A stretch of 64,000 bases of DNA from an uncultured Alistipes sp. (GCA_947629705.1 CANREN010000006.1:1-64000), one strand, 5' to 3'. Shown: positions 37,101 to 45,379, numbered from the stretch's first letter. Translations and numbers: made by a program. The notes: generated by a model not told the origin, from the sequence alone.

Positions 37101-38508
37101 AAAACTGTTTGTCGAAATTGACCAAATAGAGTTTGTCGGTGGCGCGGGTGAGGGCGGTATAGAGCCACCGCATCATGTCGCGCGTCATGGGCTCGTCGCC
37201 GAACAGACAGCGGTCGACGAAGACCGCCCGCCACTGGCCGCCCTGCGCCTTGTGGCAGGTTACGGCATAGGAGAACTTCACCTGCACGGCATTGAAATGG
37301 GGATTTTCGCGAATCGCCTCGAAGCGTTTCAGCTTGCTTTTGATGTCGAGATAATCCTTCTCGACCTCGTAGAACAGGCGGGTGCTCTCTTCTCGCGTGA
37401 GCGACGGGGATTCCGACGCGATCGTATCCAACAGAATTTTGCACTCCAATTCGGCATCGCCGTAATCGGGAAATTCGAGCGCCACATTAGCGAAACGGAA
37501 TCCATAGAACTCCTCGAAACGACGCAAGCGCCGAATCCGGGCAATATCGCCGTTGGCCAAAAAGTTCATCGGGCAATCCTCCGTATGCTCCGAATAATAG
37601 TAGTTGTTCTTGACCACCATCATCATGTCGCCGCTCTCGATTTCGCTCTCGGCGCAGAGCACATTGCGGCGGATTCCCTCGTTGTAGCGGTTCGCACGCT
37701 TGTTGGAACGGGTGATGACGATGGTCTCGTCGCGTCCGTAACGGTCGTAGCAATCCTGCAGCTTTTCTAAAAATTCGCCCCCCTCGACCGCCTCGAAATC
37801 GGGGCAGTTCATCTCGAAGCGCGGAATCCCGAAGATGCCGTTTTCGAGCATACACCGAACCAACGTGGCATTGAACAGAATCCCCGACTGCGCCTCCTGC
37901 CGCACGACCTCATCCAACATCGTATAAACCACCTCGCCGAAACGCGACAGCGAAGCGACATCCAACGCCGGACTGCAATCGGAGCCGACGGGCGGCAGCT
38001 GGGCGCTGTCTCCGGCCAGAATCAACCGGCATTCGCGTCCGCTGCGGACGTAGCGCACCAAATCCTCCAGCAGGGAGCCGCTTCCGAACACCGCTCCGTC
38101 CGATGCTCCATCGGGCAGCATCGACGCCTCGTCCACAATGAAAACCGCCCCCCGTTCGGCATTCGGAGCGAGCGAAAAATGCTGTTCGTAGGAAGCATTC
38201 GTCCGCTGACGGTAGATGCGTTTGTGAATGGTATGGGCGTTTTCGCCCGCATAACGAGCCAGCACCTTGGCGGCCCGTCCCGTCGGAGCCAGCAGCACGG
38301 GCTTCATTCCGAGCACCTTCAACGCACCCACCAAAGCGGCGATCAAGGTCGTTTTTCCGGTGCCCGCATGTCCGTTCAAAACGAAAATCCGGTGAAAATC
38401 CTCATCCGCAAGGTAGTCGGACAACTTTTCTATGATTTTTTTTTGCCCGAGAGTTGCTTCGAAACAAAATTTAGCGTAAATTTGGGTCGCGATATAGGTA
38501 CTCACCAT
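37093..38508 (-). CDS. RecD-like SF1 helicase / AAA ATPase
   Basis: About 471 residues. Walker A is L-N-G-H-A-G-T-G-K-T-T (about 44-54), motif II is F-I-V-D-E-A-S-M-L, motif III is I-L-A-G-D-S-A-Q-L-P-P-V, and the C-terminal UvrD_C_2 domain has A-V-T-C-H-K-A-Q-G and L-Y-T-A-L-T-R-A. This is the RecD/Dda-like layout of a 5'-3' DNA helicase that works outside RecBCD. I use the ATG at 38508 because the longer frame would run into the divergent gene at 38550. It overlaps the glycosylase gene, suggesting a small DNA-repair operon. Confidence 0.88.
   Translation of the reverse strand: MVSTYIATQIYAKFCFEATLGQKKIIEKLSDYLADEDFHRIFVLNGHAGTGKTTLIAALVGALKVLGMKPVLLAPTGRAAKVLARYAGENAHTIHKRIYRQRTNASYEQHFSLAPNAERGAVFIVDEASMLPDGASDGAVFGSGSLLEDLVRYVRSGRECRLILAGDSAQLPPVGSDCSPALDVASLSRFGEVVYTMLDEVVRQEAQSGILFNATLVRCMLENGIFGIPRFEMNCPDFEAVEGGEFLEKLQDCYDRYGRDETIVITRSNKRANRYNEGIRRNVLCAESEIESGDMMMVVKNNYYYSEHTEDCPMNFLANGDIARIRRLRRFEEFYGFRFANVALEFPDYGDAELECKILLDTIASESPSLTREESTRLFYEVEKDYLDIKSKLKRFEAIRENPHFNAVQVKFSYAVTCHKAQGGQWRAVFVDRCLFGDEPMTRDMMRWLYTALTRATDKLYLVNFDKQFYE
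38477..38484 (+). promoter_or_regulatory. -7 box (TAAATTTG) for the gene at 38550
   Basis: TAAATTTG fits TAnnTTTG and would give a leader of about 60 nt. It lies inside the first codons of the divergent helicase gene, so the two units overlap. Confidence 0.35.
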
Positions 38509-38525
38509 AATTCGTAAAATTTGTA

Positions 38526-38533
38526 CAAACTTA
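38526..38533 (-). promoter_or_regulatory. -7 box (TAAGTTTG) for the RecD-like helicase gene
   Basis: Reverse-strand TAAGTTTG is 17 bases before the chosen ATG at 38508, which supports that start. Confidence 0.4.
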
Positions 38534-38549
38534 ATAACAAATATCAACA

Positions 38550-39188
38550 ATGGTAAAGAAAATCGCACAAATCGTTCTCGCTGTGGTCATCGTAGGGCTC
38601 ATCTACGTGATTTACCAGCAAATCTCCACGCCGATCCGGTTCGACAAAGAACTGGCGACCCGTCAGGCTGCCGTCATCGGACGCATCAAGGATATTCGCA
38701 CGGCGCAACGCGCATTCAAATCGAAGTACATGCGCTTCACGAGCAGCTTCGATTCGTTAGAGCAGTTCATCCTCAACGATACGCTCGAGCTCGAACGCAA
38801 ACTCGTCGACGAATACGACTCCGTCGCTATGGCCCTGCTGAAAAAATCGGGACGCAAGAACGTGGAGAAGTTCAAGATTGCCGTCATCGATACCATCTTC
38901 TCGCCCAGGAAACTGACCGCTTCGCAGGTCAAGGAGCTGCGTTACATCCCGTTCTCCGATAACAAGGAGTACTATCTGGAAGCCGGCATCATCACGACCG
39001 AATCGAAAGTCGTCATTCCGGTCGTCGAGTGCCGCGCCCCCTACAAAGAGTTCCTCGACACGGTCGTTTTCCACCAGGAGGTCGTCAACCTGATCGACGA
39101 TCAGGAGAACAACTTCAACCGTTATGCCGGAGTGAAATTCGGCTCCATGGAAGCTGGTAACAATGAAGCAGGCAACTGGGAGGATTAA
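38550..39188 (+). CDS. Conserved Bacteroidota protein of unknown function, membrane-anchored
   Basis: A 212-residue protein with one N-terminal membrane helix (about 5-24) and a long helical region (about 30-75, containing R-T-A-Q-R-A-F-K-S-K-Y) that resembles the N-terminal part of pseudopilins. A beta-rich part follows. The Y-M-R-F-T-S-S-F-D-S-L segment is also pseudopilin-like. It has no catalytic motif that I recognise. It is followed, with overlap, by DUF3822 and rsmD. Confidence 0.6.
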   Translation: MVKKIAQIVLAVVIVGLIYVIYQQISTPIRFDKELATRQAAVIGRIKDIRTAQRAFKSKYMRFTSSFDSLEQFILNDTLELERKLVDEYDSVAMALLKKSGRKNVEKFKIAVIDTIFSPRKLTASQVKELRYIPFSDNKEYYLEAGIITTESKVVIPVVECRAPYKEFLDTVVFHQEVVNLIDDQENNFNRYAGVKFGSMEAGNNEAGNWED

Positions 39189-39780
39189 TCACCCATCCGT
39201 TACCGACAACGTGTCCATTCAACTTGCGTTGGATGGACACTCTTTTTCCATTGTCGGCGGACAGCGCATCCAGCCGGAACCGGCTGTGAAGGTCGAAATT
39301 CTGACCGCTCGGACTTTGTTAGTTCCGGAAGAGCTGTTCGCGCCCGAACAGGCCGCCGCACTGCTCGCCGCTGACGGAAAGGCTCCGCTGACCGGTGAAG
39401 AGACGATCTGCACGGCTCCGCAGGACGGCATCGTCGCCGTCATGGCCGTACCCTCACAAGCCCTGCAACAGCTGCGTGAACGCCTCGACGAGGGGACGGC
39501 CCTGACATACACGACCCCGCTGCTGCTTGATCCGCATCCGACCAAGCCGACCGTCCTCCTGCAATGGATCGCCGGATACCTGTATATAAAAATCTACCAT
39601 GAGAGGCTCCGATTGGCCGAGGTGCTGTCCGCGCCGGCCGACGCGGACATACGCTATGCAATCGAACGCTTCGACACGGCATTCCCGCTCAACCGATACA
39701 CCTTGCAGATTGCAGGCGGCGAGGCACGCAGATTGGGCAAACTCGCAGGCAAATTCTTCAAGCACGTCCGATGCGAATAA
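39163..39780 (+). CDS. DUF3822 family protein
   Basis: A 205-residue protein. The short opening L-A-L-D-G-H-S-F-S and the two-lobed layout fit DUF3822, a Bacteroidota family with an actin/HSP70-like (ASKHA) look and no known function. Here the usual phosphate-loop residues are not obvious to me. The ATG overlaps the upstream gene by 26 bases, and its 3' end overlaps rsmD by 10 bases, so the three genes form one operon. The pairing with rsmD is a common arrangement in the phylum. Confidence 0.75.
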   Translation: MKQATGRINHPSVTDNVSIQLALDGHSFSIVGGQRIQPEPAVKVEILTARTLLVPEELFAPEQAAALLAADGKAPLTGEETICTAPQDGIVAVMAVPSQALQQLRERLDEGTALTYTTPLLLDPHPTKPTVLLQWIAGYLYIKIYHERLRLAEVLSAPADADIRYAIERFDTAFPLNRYTLQIAGGEARRLGKLAGKFFKHVRCE

Positions 39781-40304
39781 TCAGCGGTAAATACAAAGGA
39801 CGGGCGATCAATCCGCCGCACAATCTACGGGCCCGTCCGACGACCGATTTCGCCAAAGAGAATCTGTTCAACGTATTGAACAATTTAGTCGATTTCGGGG
39901 CCTGCGACGTGCTCGATCTCTTTGCCGGCACGGGTTCCATCAGCTACGAATTTGCGTCGCGCGGCGCACGGAGCGTTACTTCGGTCGAACTCAATCCCGT
40001 GCATTGCAATTTCATCCGTCAAACAGCCGTACAGCTCGGATTGGAAAACTTTTATCCGGTCAAAGCGAATGTGTTCCGTTATCTGACCGCCTGTCCGAAA
40101 CAATTCGATCTGATTTTTTCGGATGCGCCCTACGATCTGCCGAACAGCGAAAACGTCGTCTCGGAGATATTCGCCCGCAATCTGCTGCGGCCGGGAGGGC
40201 TGTTGATTTTCGAACATTCGAAGCGGATGGATGTTTCGGATCGGCCCGAATTCTGGCAATTAAGAAGTTACGGGAGCGTTCAATTTTCTTTCTTCAAAAA
40301 CTGA
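39771..40304 (+). CDS. rsmD: 16S rRNA (guanine-N2)-methyltransferase RsmD
   Basis: A 177-residue Rossmann methyltransferase. The N-terminal R-I-I-S-G-K-Y-K-G-R and R-P-T-T-D-F-A-K-E-N-L-F-N block is the RsmD signature, and the SAM loop is D-L-F-A-G-T-G-S-I-S-Y-E. It methylates G966 of 16S rRNA. The catalytic motif IV reads D118-A-P-Y121, not the usual D-P-P-F/Y (second residue Ala for Pro). The enzyme otherwise looks complete. Confidence 0.92.
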   Translation: MRIISGKYKGRAINPPHNLRARPTTDFAKENLFNVLNNLVDFGACDVLDLFAGTGSISYEFASRGARSVTSVELNPVHCNFIRQTAVQLGLENFYPVKANVFRYLTACPKQFDLIFSDAPYDLPNSENVVSEIFARNLLRPGGLLIFEHSKRMDVSDRPEFWQLRSYGSVQFSFFKN

Positions 40305-40313
40305 AAAAAAAGT

Positions 40314-40343
40314 TTGCGAATACAGAATTTTGTACTACCTTTG
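40314..40343 (+). promoter_or_regulatory. Promoter for tRNA-Asp (TTTG ... TACCTTTG)
   Basis: TTTG at 40314-40317 and TACCTTTG at 40336-40343 are separated by 18 bases, close to the Bacteroidota -33/-7 arrangement. Transcription from here would run through a repeated segment before the tRNA. Confidence 0.55.
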
Positions 40344-40361
40344 CCAACGCAATCGAGGGGA

Positions 40362-40458
40362 GGCTTCCGAGAGGGGGGGGGCCGCAAGTGGTTCCAAGGA
40401 TTTTCCGAGGGGATTTCCAAGTGGGGCTTCCGAGAGGGCTTCCAAGCAAGTTCCCCGA
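40362..40458. repeat. Degenerate tandem repeat, unit about 12-14 nt (core TTCCrAG)
   Basis: Between rsmD and tRNA-Asp, short units starting TTCC(A/G)AG recur about six or seven times: near 40365, 40392, 40403, 40415, 40428, 40440 and a weaker TTCCCCGAG at 40451. The 12-mer cttccgagaggg occurs twice (40364-40375 and 40428-40439). G-runs separate the units. It is not part of any convincing gene. Confidence 0.55.
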
Positions 40459-40469
40459 GATGATAGCAA

Positions 40470-40543
40470 GGTGCGTTAGTTCAGTCGGTTAGAATACATG
40501 CCTGTCACGCATGGGGTCACGAGTTCGAGTCTCGTACGCACCG
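40470..40543 (+). tRNA. tRNA-Asp (anticodon GTC)
   Basis: A 74-nt cloverleaf. The acceptor stem GGTGCGT pairs with ACGCACC, the discriminator base is G, the anticodon stem is CATGC/GCATG, and the loop CTGTCAC gives anticodon GTC. The T-loop is TTCGAGT. CCA is not encoded. It reads GAC/GAT. Confidence 0.96.
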
Positions 40544-40550
40544 CACAGAA

Positions 40551-40596
40551 GAGCCTATAAATCAACCAATTCAAGGTTGTTTATAAACTCTTTTTT
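40551..40596 (+). terminator. Terminator after tRNA-Asp
   Basis: An imperfect 15-17-bp inverted repeat (40551-40567 with 40575-40590) is followed by six T residues. Confidence 0.75.
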
Positions 40597-40716
40597 GCAT
40601 TCATACACACAGATATAAAATCGAAGCACATCATTTTCTGCTATACCCTGTTTCATTTTTTATAAAATTATTTACTTTTGTATCTCTTAATAAGTAAATA
40701 TTAATTCTGTTTATTT
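40597..40716 (+). promoter_or_regulatory. AT-rich upstream region with -7 box TACTTTTG (40673-40680)
   Basis: This leader of the fimbrillin gene is far more AT-rich than the surroundings. TACTTTTG at 40673-40680 fits the -7 consensus and lies 36 bases before the ATG. I see no inverted repeats that would indicate an invertible promoter. Confidence 0.45.
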
Positions 40717-42069
40717 ATGAAGTTTTTCTATTCGGTTTTATTGTTTTCCACCCTTCTTACTACAACTTATTGTTCAAAATCGAACCTCGAACCGGAGGCA
40801 GCCGTGCCGGAACTCCGCATCGCACCCGACATCCGGACGAGAGTAACCGATATGAATTTCGAAAATCAGGACGCCATCGGCGTAACCGTGCGCAAACAAG
40901 ACGAATCGAACCATCTCACCAATCAGAAATTCACTTACGACGGCAGCACCTTTTCGGCCGATAACGTATATTGGTATCCGGAAACCGACAAAACCTCTAC
41001 CGTCATCGCCAACTACCCCTATTCGGAAAACGGGCAACCCGGTTCGTTCACGGTACAGACCGACCAGCGAGGCACCGGATATATGCTTTCAGATCTGTTG
41101 GGAGCCATTAAGTTCGATGTAAAACCGACCATTGAATCCGTAGCGTTGACATTCTATCATTTGCTGTCGAAAATCGACATCCTGACTACTGCTTCCGAAG
41201 GCGTTACTATCGAAAAAATCGAAATCGACGGATTCATCCCGACGGTCGATGCGAACATCGAATCGCAAGTCGTAACCGTCAGCACGAGCGCTGCGGCGAC
41301 CCCGATCACCGCACACGAAATCGTGGCGAACAAAACCTACGATATCATCCTTCCGCCCCAAACCGTATCGCAGATGCGAATCAACGTCAAGACGAATACC
41401 AAAACGATGGAAAAAACCTTCTCCGATATAACCTTGCACAAAGGCAAACTATACACCCTTCAGTTGCAAATCTCCGAGGAGGAGCTTGTTACCACACTCT
41501 CGGGCGAAATCGAAAATTGGGGCAACGACGGCATCCTCGGAGAGGAGACATCGGGTGGAATCGAAGCAGGCAGCGGTCTGACCTACGGAGACGTAACCTA
41601 TAAGACCTCTGTCATCGCCGGACAGGAATGGATGGCCGAAAACCTGCGCTACAAACCGGAAAACACAACATTTTACACGGATTACAGGTATCCCCAAGGC
41701 GACGAAAGTCAGGTGGAAACCTTGGGAATCCTCTATAACTATAAAACCGCGATGGCAGGAGCCGAGCCGGTGTTGAACGATGCGGCGACGGTTCGCGGAA
41801 TCTGCCCCGAGGGATGGCGCCTCCCGAAGATCGACGAATTGGTCGAATTGGCGAAAATTGCGGGCCGAACATTCTTCTCGAATTCGGGATATTACCAAAA
41901 CAACACTGGCACATACAATGCCAACTACAGCTATGTGATGAGTTCGACACAGCAAAGCAACGAGCGCGTGCAATATCTCCGGATTTGGAACATCAGCAAC
42001 AAGATCATCGACACGAATAACGTTCCGATCAACAATATCTATGCATCCATCCGTTGCGTGAAAGAGTAA
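40717..42069 (+). CDS. Fimbrillin-like N-terminal region with C-terminal FISUMP domain
   Basis: A 450-residue exported protein. A signal sequence ends in T-T-Y-C, a weak lipobox (Cys19). Residues 30-260 have the pattern of the fimbrillin/Mfa-like family (Y-W-Y-P, A-N-Y-P-Y, H-L-L-S-K-I-D-I). A C-terminal fibrobacter-succinogenes major paralogous (FISUMP) domain follows (about 290-448), with V-I-A-G-Q-E-W-M-A-E-N-L-R-Y, C-P-E-G-W-R-L-P and a terminal S-I-R-C-V-K-E. Such proteins are pilus subunits or tip adhesins. No other pilus gene is next to it. AT-richer upstream sequence and the position beside a tRNA suggest acquisition (inference). Confidence 0.8.
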   Translation: MKFFYSVLLFSTLLTTTYCSKSNLEPEAAVPELRIAPDIRTRVTDMNFENQDAIGVTVRKQDESNHLTNQKFTYDGSTFSADNVYWYPETDKTSTVIANYPYSENGQPGSFTVQTDQRGTGYMLSDLLGAIKFDVKPTIESVALTFYHLLSKIDILTTASEGVTIEKIEIDGFIPTVDANIESQVVTVSTSAAATPITAHEIVANKTYDIILPPQTVSQMRINVKTNTKTMEKTFSDITLHKGKLYTLQLQISEEELVTTLSGEIENWGNDGILGEETSGGIEAGSGLTYGDVTYKTSVIAGQEWMAENLRYKPENTTFYTDYRYPQGDESQVETLGILYNYKTAMAGAEPVLNDAATVRGICPEGWRLPKIDELVELAKIAGRTFFSNSGYYQNNTGTYNANYSYVMSSTQQSNERVQYLRIWNISNKIIDTNNVPINNIYASIRCVKE

Positions 42070-42108
42070 TCACCCGATCCTGCAACGTTCCTATCCACGA
42101 GACGAACG

Positions 42109-42146
42109 ATCAGCCCCTATTCGCTATCGAATAGGGGCTGATTATT
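42109..42146 (+). terminator. Hairpin terminator after the fimbrillin-like gene
   Basis: A 15-bp perfect stem (42109-42123 with 42128-42142) with a 4-nt loop is followed by a short T-rich stretch. Confidence 0.75.
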
Positions 42147-42235
42147 TGCCCGCTTGCCGCCCGCCGTGTAGGAAATAACCGAAAAAAGCGCAATCATCTT
42201 CCGGAAACCGCCGATTCTTCGTGCGGTCGGATTTT

Positions 42236-42250
42236 TGGCACACGGATTGC
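42236..42250 (+). promoter_or_regulatory. Sigma-54-type promoter (TGGCAC-N5-TTGC)
   Basis: TGGCAC at 42236-42241, five bases, then TTGC at 42247-42250: GG and GC have the exact -24/-12 spacing of RpoN promoters. The predicted start near 42262 gives a leader of about 26 nt to the ATG at 42288. No TAnnTTTG box is found in this gap. No activator gene is adjacent. Confidence 0.5.
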
Positions 42251-42287
42251 GTTCCCCGCTGGAAGTAAACCAAAATCAACGAAAAAA

Positions 42288-42863
42288 ATGAGAAAAACAC
42301 TCCTCTCCATCGTCCTACTCGCATTCGCAGCGACCGGCTTCACCGGTTGCTCGAAGTCCCGCGAATGGAATCGGGAACAGCGCAAAGAGATGCGCGAAGC
42401 CCTGCGCGACTATCGCCAGATGGTCTATCTCGACGACCTTACGGATGCCGAATTCGTCCTCTTCACGGACGATGTGGCCGAAACGCTCGAAAATACCTAT
42501 CCCGTCTACACGACTTTCGTTGCGATGCCGGGCATGTCGGATACCGTCGATGTCGTCGTGGTTACGACCATCGTCGACGAGCTCAACGCCGATGCGCACA
42601 ACATGCGCCACATTTACCCCTACAACTACCTCGTAGCGCAAGGCGTACTGCCCGCGGGACTGGATCACAGCCAGCAGCGTTCGTTCTACAAATGTTTCGC
42701 CGGCAAAGTGAACAGCACCTACAACACCATGCAGCAGTTCTTCAATGCCGTATTGGCCGACACGACCGACCATTCACAGATCCGCCGATTGGAGAGCCAA
42801 TGCGCCAACGACCTCTTCGATTGGACGATCACCGAAGTGGACATCATCGAGACCGACAACTGA
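42288..42863 (+). CDS. Lipoprotein of unknown function
   Basis: A 191-residue exported protein with a strong signal peptide and lipobox G-F-T-G-C (Cys21). The mature part is mostly helical and starts with a charged stretch (R-E-W-N-R-E-Q-R-K-E-M-R-E). I recognise no domain. It is a single-gene unit between two hairpins, with a sigma-54-like promoter upstream. Its base composition is like its core neighbours, unlike the preceding fimbrillin gene. Confidence 0.7.
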   Translation: MRKTLLSIVLLAFAATGFTGCSKSREWNREQRKEMREALRDYRQMVYLDDLTDAEFVLFTDDVAETLENTYPVYTTFVAMPGMSDTVDVVVVTTIVDELNADAHNMRHIYPYNYLVAQGVLPAGLDHSQQRSFYKCFAGKVNSTYNTMQQFFNAVLADTTDHSQIRRLESQCANDLFDWTITEVDIIETDN

Positions 42864-42880
42864 TTCGGCCCCTCCGAAAT

Positions 42881-42918
42881 CGGAAAGAGCTGTCTGTATG
42901 CACAGGCAGCTCTTTCCG
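42881..42918. terminator. Hairpin between convergent genes
   Basis: A 16-bp stem (42881-42896 with 42903-42918, one mismatch) with a 6-nt loop lies between the lipoprotein and lipid kinase genes. No clear T-run follows, so it may act on either strand or only protect 3' ends. Confidence 0.5.
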
Positions 42919-42943
42919 TATCGACGCCTTCGCAGTTCTCCGT

Positions 42944-43909
42944 TCACTCGCCACGGGCAACCCGACGGAAGTCCGCACCGACCACGATGCGGATCGCCTT
43001 GGGAACGACCGAAAATTCGAGCGGCGTTTCGCCCAGGAGCTCGCCGTCGGCCTCGACCGACACTTCCGGAGAGGATTCGATCCGGATTCGACTGCCCCGT
43101 TCCCGCAGCACATGCCGGATCCGATAAATTCCGCCGTTGAACAGATAACGGAACCGGAACAGAATATGCCAGAAATGCACGGGCCGAATCAACGACAGAT
43201 CGAGCATCCCGTCATCGGCGACCGCTTCGGGCAGCTGTTGGATACCGCCGCCATTGTACTTGCAAATACCGAGGGCGATCGACAGCAGCAGATTGTTGTA
43301 AACCAATCGATCGTCGACCCACACTTTGACGCCCGTAGACTTGTAGCGGAAAAACGAACGGATCATGCACCACGTATAGCGCCAGCGGCTTGTACGGCCC
43401 TTTTTCTGCAGATGGGTCAGTTTTCGAATGACGAACGCATCGAACCCGACACCGGCGACATTGGCGATATAACGGCTTTGGCGGAAATGAGCCTCTTCGT
43501 AGGAGACGACCCCCACATCCTGCAAAAAAGAGCGCTCCTCGCGGATGGCCCGTATCGCTTCGTCATAGCGATCGGAGATACCGAATGTCCGCACCCAGTC
43601 ATTCCCCGTCCCGACCGCCACGACGGCCAGCAGCACCTCGTCGGGGCGCACCACCTGTTGGATGAAGAGGCCATTGACCACTTCGTGCAACGTACCGTCG
43701 CCGCCCACCACGATGATCTTCCGGCAGCCCTCCTTCACCGCCGTAACCGTCAGCTCCGTAGCATGGAACTTATGTTCGGTGAAAACCGGTTCGCACACGA
43801 TCTGCGCCTCCCGCAACAATTTGGATATTTGCGGCAAATCGTCCAACCAGCGGCCGCCTCCGGCCACGGGATTGGCGATGACGAACCATTTTTCCGCTGC
43901 GGATTCCAC
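42944..43909 (-). CDS. Diacylglycerol/lipid kinase, DagK/YegS family
   Basis: A 321-residue member of the DAGK catalytic family. N-P-V-A-G-G-G and the nucleotide-binding V-V-G-G-D-G-T-L-H-E-V (about 66-76) are intact, and G-T-G-N-D-W-V-R is the substrate-side motif. The C-terminal beta domain is present. It phosphorylates diacylglycerol or a similar lipid alcohol at the membrane. It is placed three bases behind pepD. Confidence 0.88.
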   Translation of the reverse strand: MESAAEKWFVIANPVAGGGRWLDDLPQISKLLREAQIVCEPVFTEHKFHATELTVTAVKEGCRKIIVVGGDGTLHEVVNGLFIQQVVRPDEVLLAVVAVGTGNDWVRTFGISDRYDEAIRAIREERSFLQDVGVVSYEEAHFRQSRYIANVAGVGFDAFVIRKLTHLQKKGRTSRWRYTWCMIRSFFRYKSTGVKVWVDDRLVYNNLLLSIALGICKYNGGGIQQLPEAVADDGMLDLSLIRPVHFWHILFRFRYLFNGGIYRIRHVLRERGSRIRIESSPEVSVEADGELLGETPLEFSVVPKAIRIVVGADFRRVARGE

Positions 43910-43912
43910 CCG

Positions 43913-45379
43913 TTACTCTTTTCCGGGAATGTTACACAGCGTGTGAACCAGGAAATCGTAGAACTTCGCAACCGAAGCGATCTCCACCTTCTCGTCAGGC
44001 GAGTGAGGATAGGCGATCGTCGGCCCGAAGGAAATCATGTCGAGGTTCGGATAGGTCGCCCCGATGATCCCGCACTCCAATCCCGCATGGATCGCCGTAA
44101 CCTGCGGTTTCTTCCCGAAAAGGGTCTCGTAGGATGCGACCATCGCATGAAGAATCGGCGAATCCGTATCGGGATTCCAGCCGTTGTAGCTGCCCGTAAG
44201 CAGAACATGGGCCCCCGCTAACCCGAACACGGCAGCGATCGCCTCGCCCAACGCCTGCTTCTCGGAGTTGACCGAGCTGCGCAGCAGACACTGCAACTTC
44301 ACGGTCTTGCCATCGGAGACGACACGGGCCAGGTTGTTCGAAGTCTGCACCAACCCGGGCATCGCCATCGACATGCGCTGCACGCCGTCGGGACAAGCGA
44401 CTACGGCCTTGATCAACTTCGCAGCCACCTCGCGGGCGATCATCTGCGCAGGAGCCTGACACTTCTCCAGAGCGATGGAGATATGATCTTCGATGCCTGC
44501 AAATTCCGCCTCGACCGTCTTTTCATAAGCGGCCAGCTCCGCTGCAAAGGATTCGAACGCATCGGTACGCACCAAGACGACCGCTTCGGACTCGCGCGGA
44601 ATGGCATTGCGCAAACCGCCGCCGTCGACCGAACAGAGCAGCACCTCGCGTGCGGCAGCCGCCTCATGGAGGAAGCGGAACAACAGTTTATTGGCATTGG
44701 CCCGCTGACAGACGATCTGAATTCCAGAATGACCGCCTTTCAGCCCCTTGACCGTGATGCGGGCCGCCGTATAACCGTCGGACGGAGCCGTTTCGGCGGC
44801 ATAATCGAAGGTCAGATTGGCATCGAGCCCTCCGGCGCATCCCACATAGAGTTCCCCCTCGGTCTCGGAATCGAGATTCAGTAAAATATCGCCGTGCAGA
44901 AGTCCCGCCTGCAAGCCGAAGGCACCGTCCATGCCCGTCTCCTCGGTCGCCGTAAAGAGCGCTTCCAACGGGCCGTGAATCAACGTGTCGTCCTCCAACA
45001 CGGCTAAAATCGAAGCGACGCCGATACCGTTGTCCGCGCCGAGGGTCGTACCGTCGGCCGTAACCCATTCGCCGTCGATATAGGCGTCGATGGGGTCTTT
45101 CGTGAAATCGAACTGCTTGTCGTTGTTCTTCTGGGGCACCATGTCGAGATGAGCCTGCAAAATCACCCCTTTGCGATGCTCCATTCCTTGCGAGGAGGGT
45201 TTGCGGACATAAACGTTATGAACCGCATCCTCCTTGCATTCCAGCCCTTTCGAACGGGCGAAATCGAGAATGTATTCCCGAATCTCCCCCTCATGCGAAG
45301 AGGGCCGCGGGATGCGCAGAATCTCTGCGAAATGTTTCCAAACGAGCGCCGGTCGCAGCGCAGTCAAATTTTTATTCAT
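43913..45379 (-). CDS. pepD: Aminoacyl-histidine dipeptidase (M20 family)
   Basis: A 488-residue PepD. Metal ligands lie in V-I-L-Q-A-H-L-D-M-V-P and L-G-A-D-N-G-I-G; the catalytic Glu is in T-A-T-E-E-T-G-M-D-G. The dimerisation lid domain sits between the two halves of the catalytic domain. It is a cytosolic zinc peptidase that splits Xaa-His and other dipeptides, consistent with a peptide-using anaerobe. Confidence 0.94.
   Translation of the reverse strand: MNKNLTALRPALVWKHFAEILRIPRPSSHEGEIREYILDFARSKGLECKEDAVHNVYVRKPSSQGMEHRKGVILQAHLDMVPQKNNDKQFDFTKDPIDAYIDGEWVTADGTTLGADNGIGVASILAVLEDDTLIHGPLEALFTATEETGMDGAFGLQAGLLHGDILLNLDSETEGELYVGCAGGLDANLTFDYAAETAPSDGYTAARITVKGLKGGHSGIQIVCQRANANKLLFRFLHEAAAAREVLLCSVDGGGLRNAIPRESEAVVLVRTDAFESFAAELAAYEKTVEAEFAGIEDHISIALEKCQAPAQMIAREVAAKLIKAVVACPDGVQRMSMAMPGLVQTSNNLARVVSDGKTVKLQCLLRSSVNSEKQALGEAIAAVFGLAGAHVLLTGSYNGWNPDTDSPILHAMVASYETLFGKKPQVTAIHAGLECGIIGATYPNLDMISFGPTIAYPHSPDEKVEIASVAKFYDFLVHTLCNIPGKE

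Noticed and set aside
40470..42950. Integrated mobile element at tRNA-Asp
   Set aside because: No integrase, no direct repeat of the tRNA end and no phage or conjugation gene is visible; only composition hints remain.
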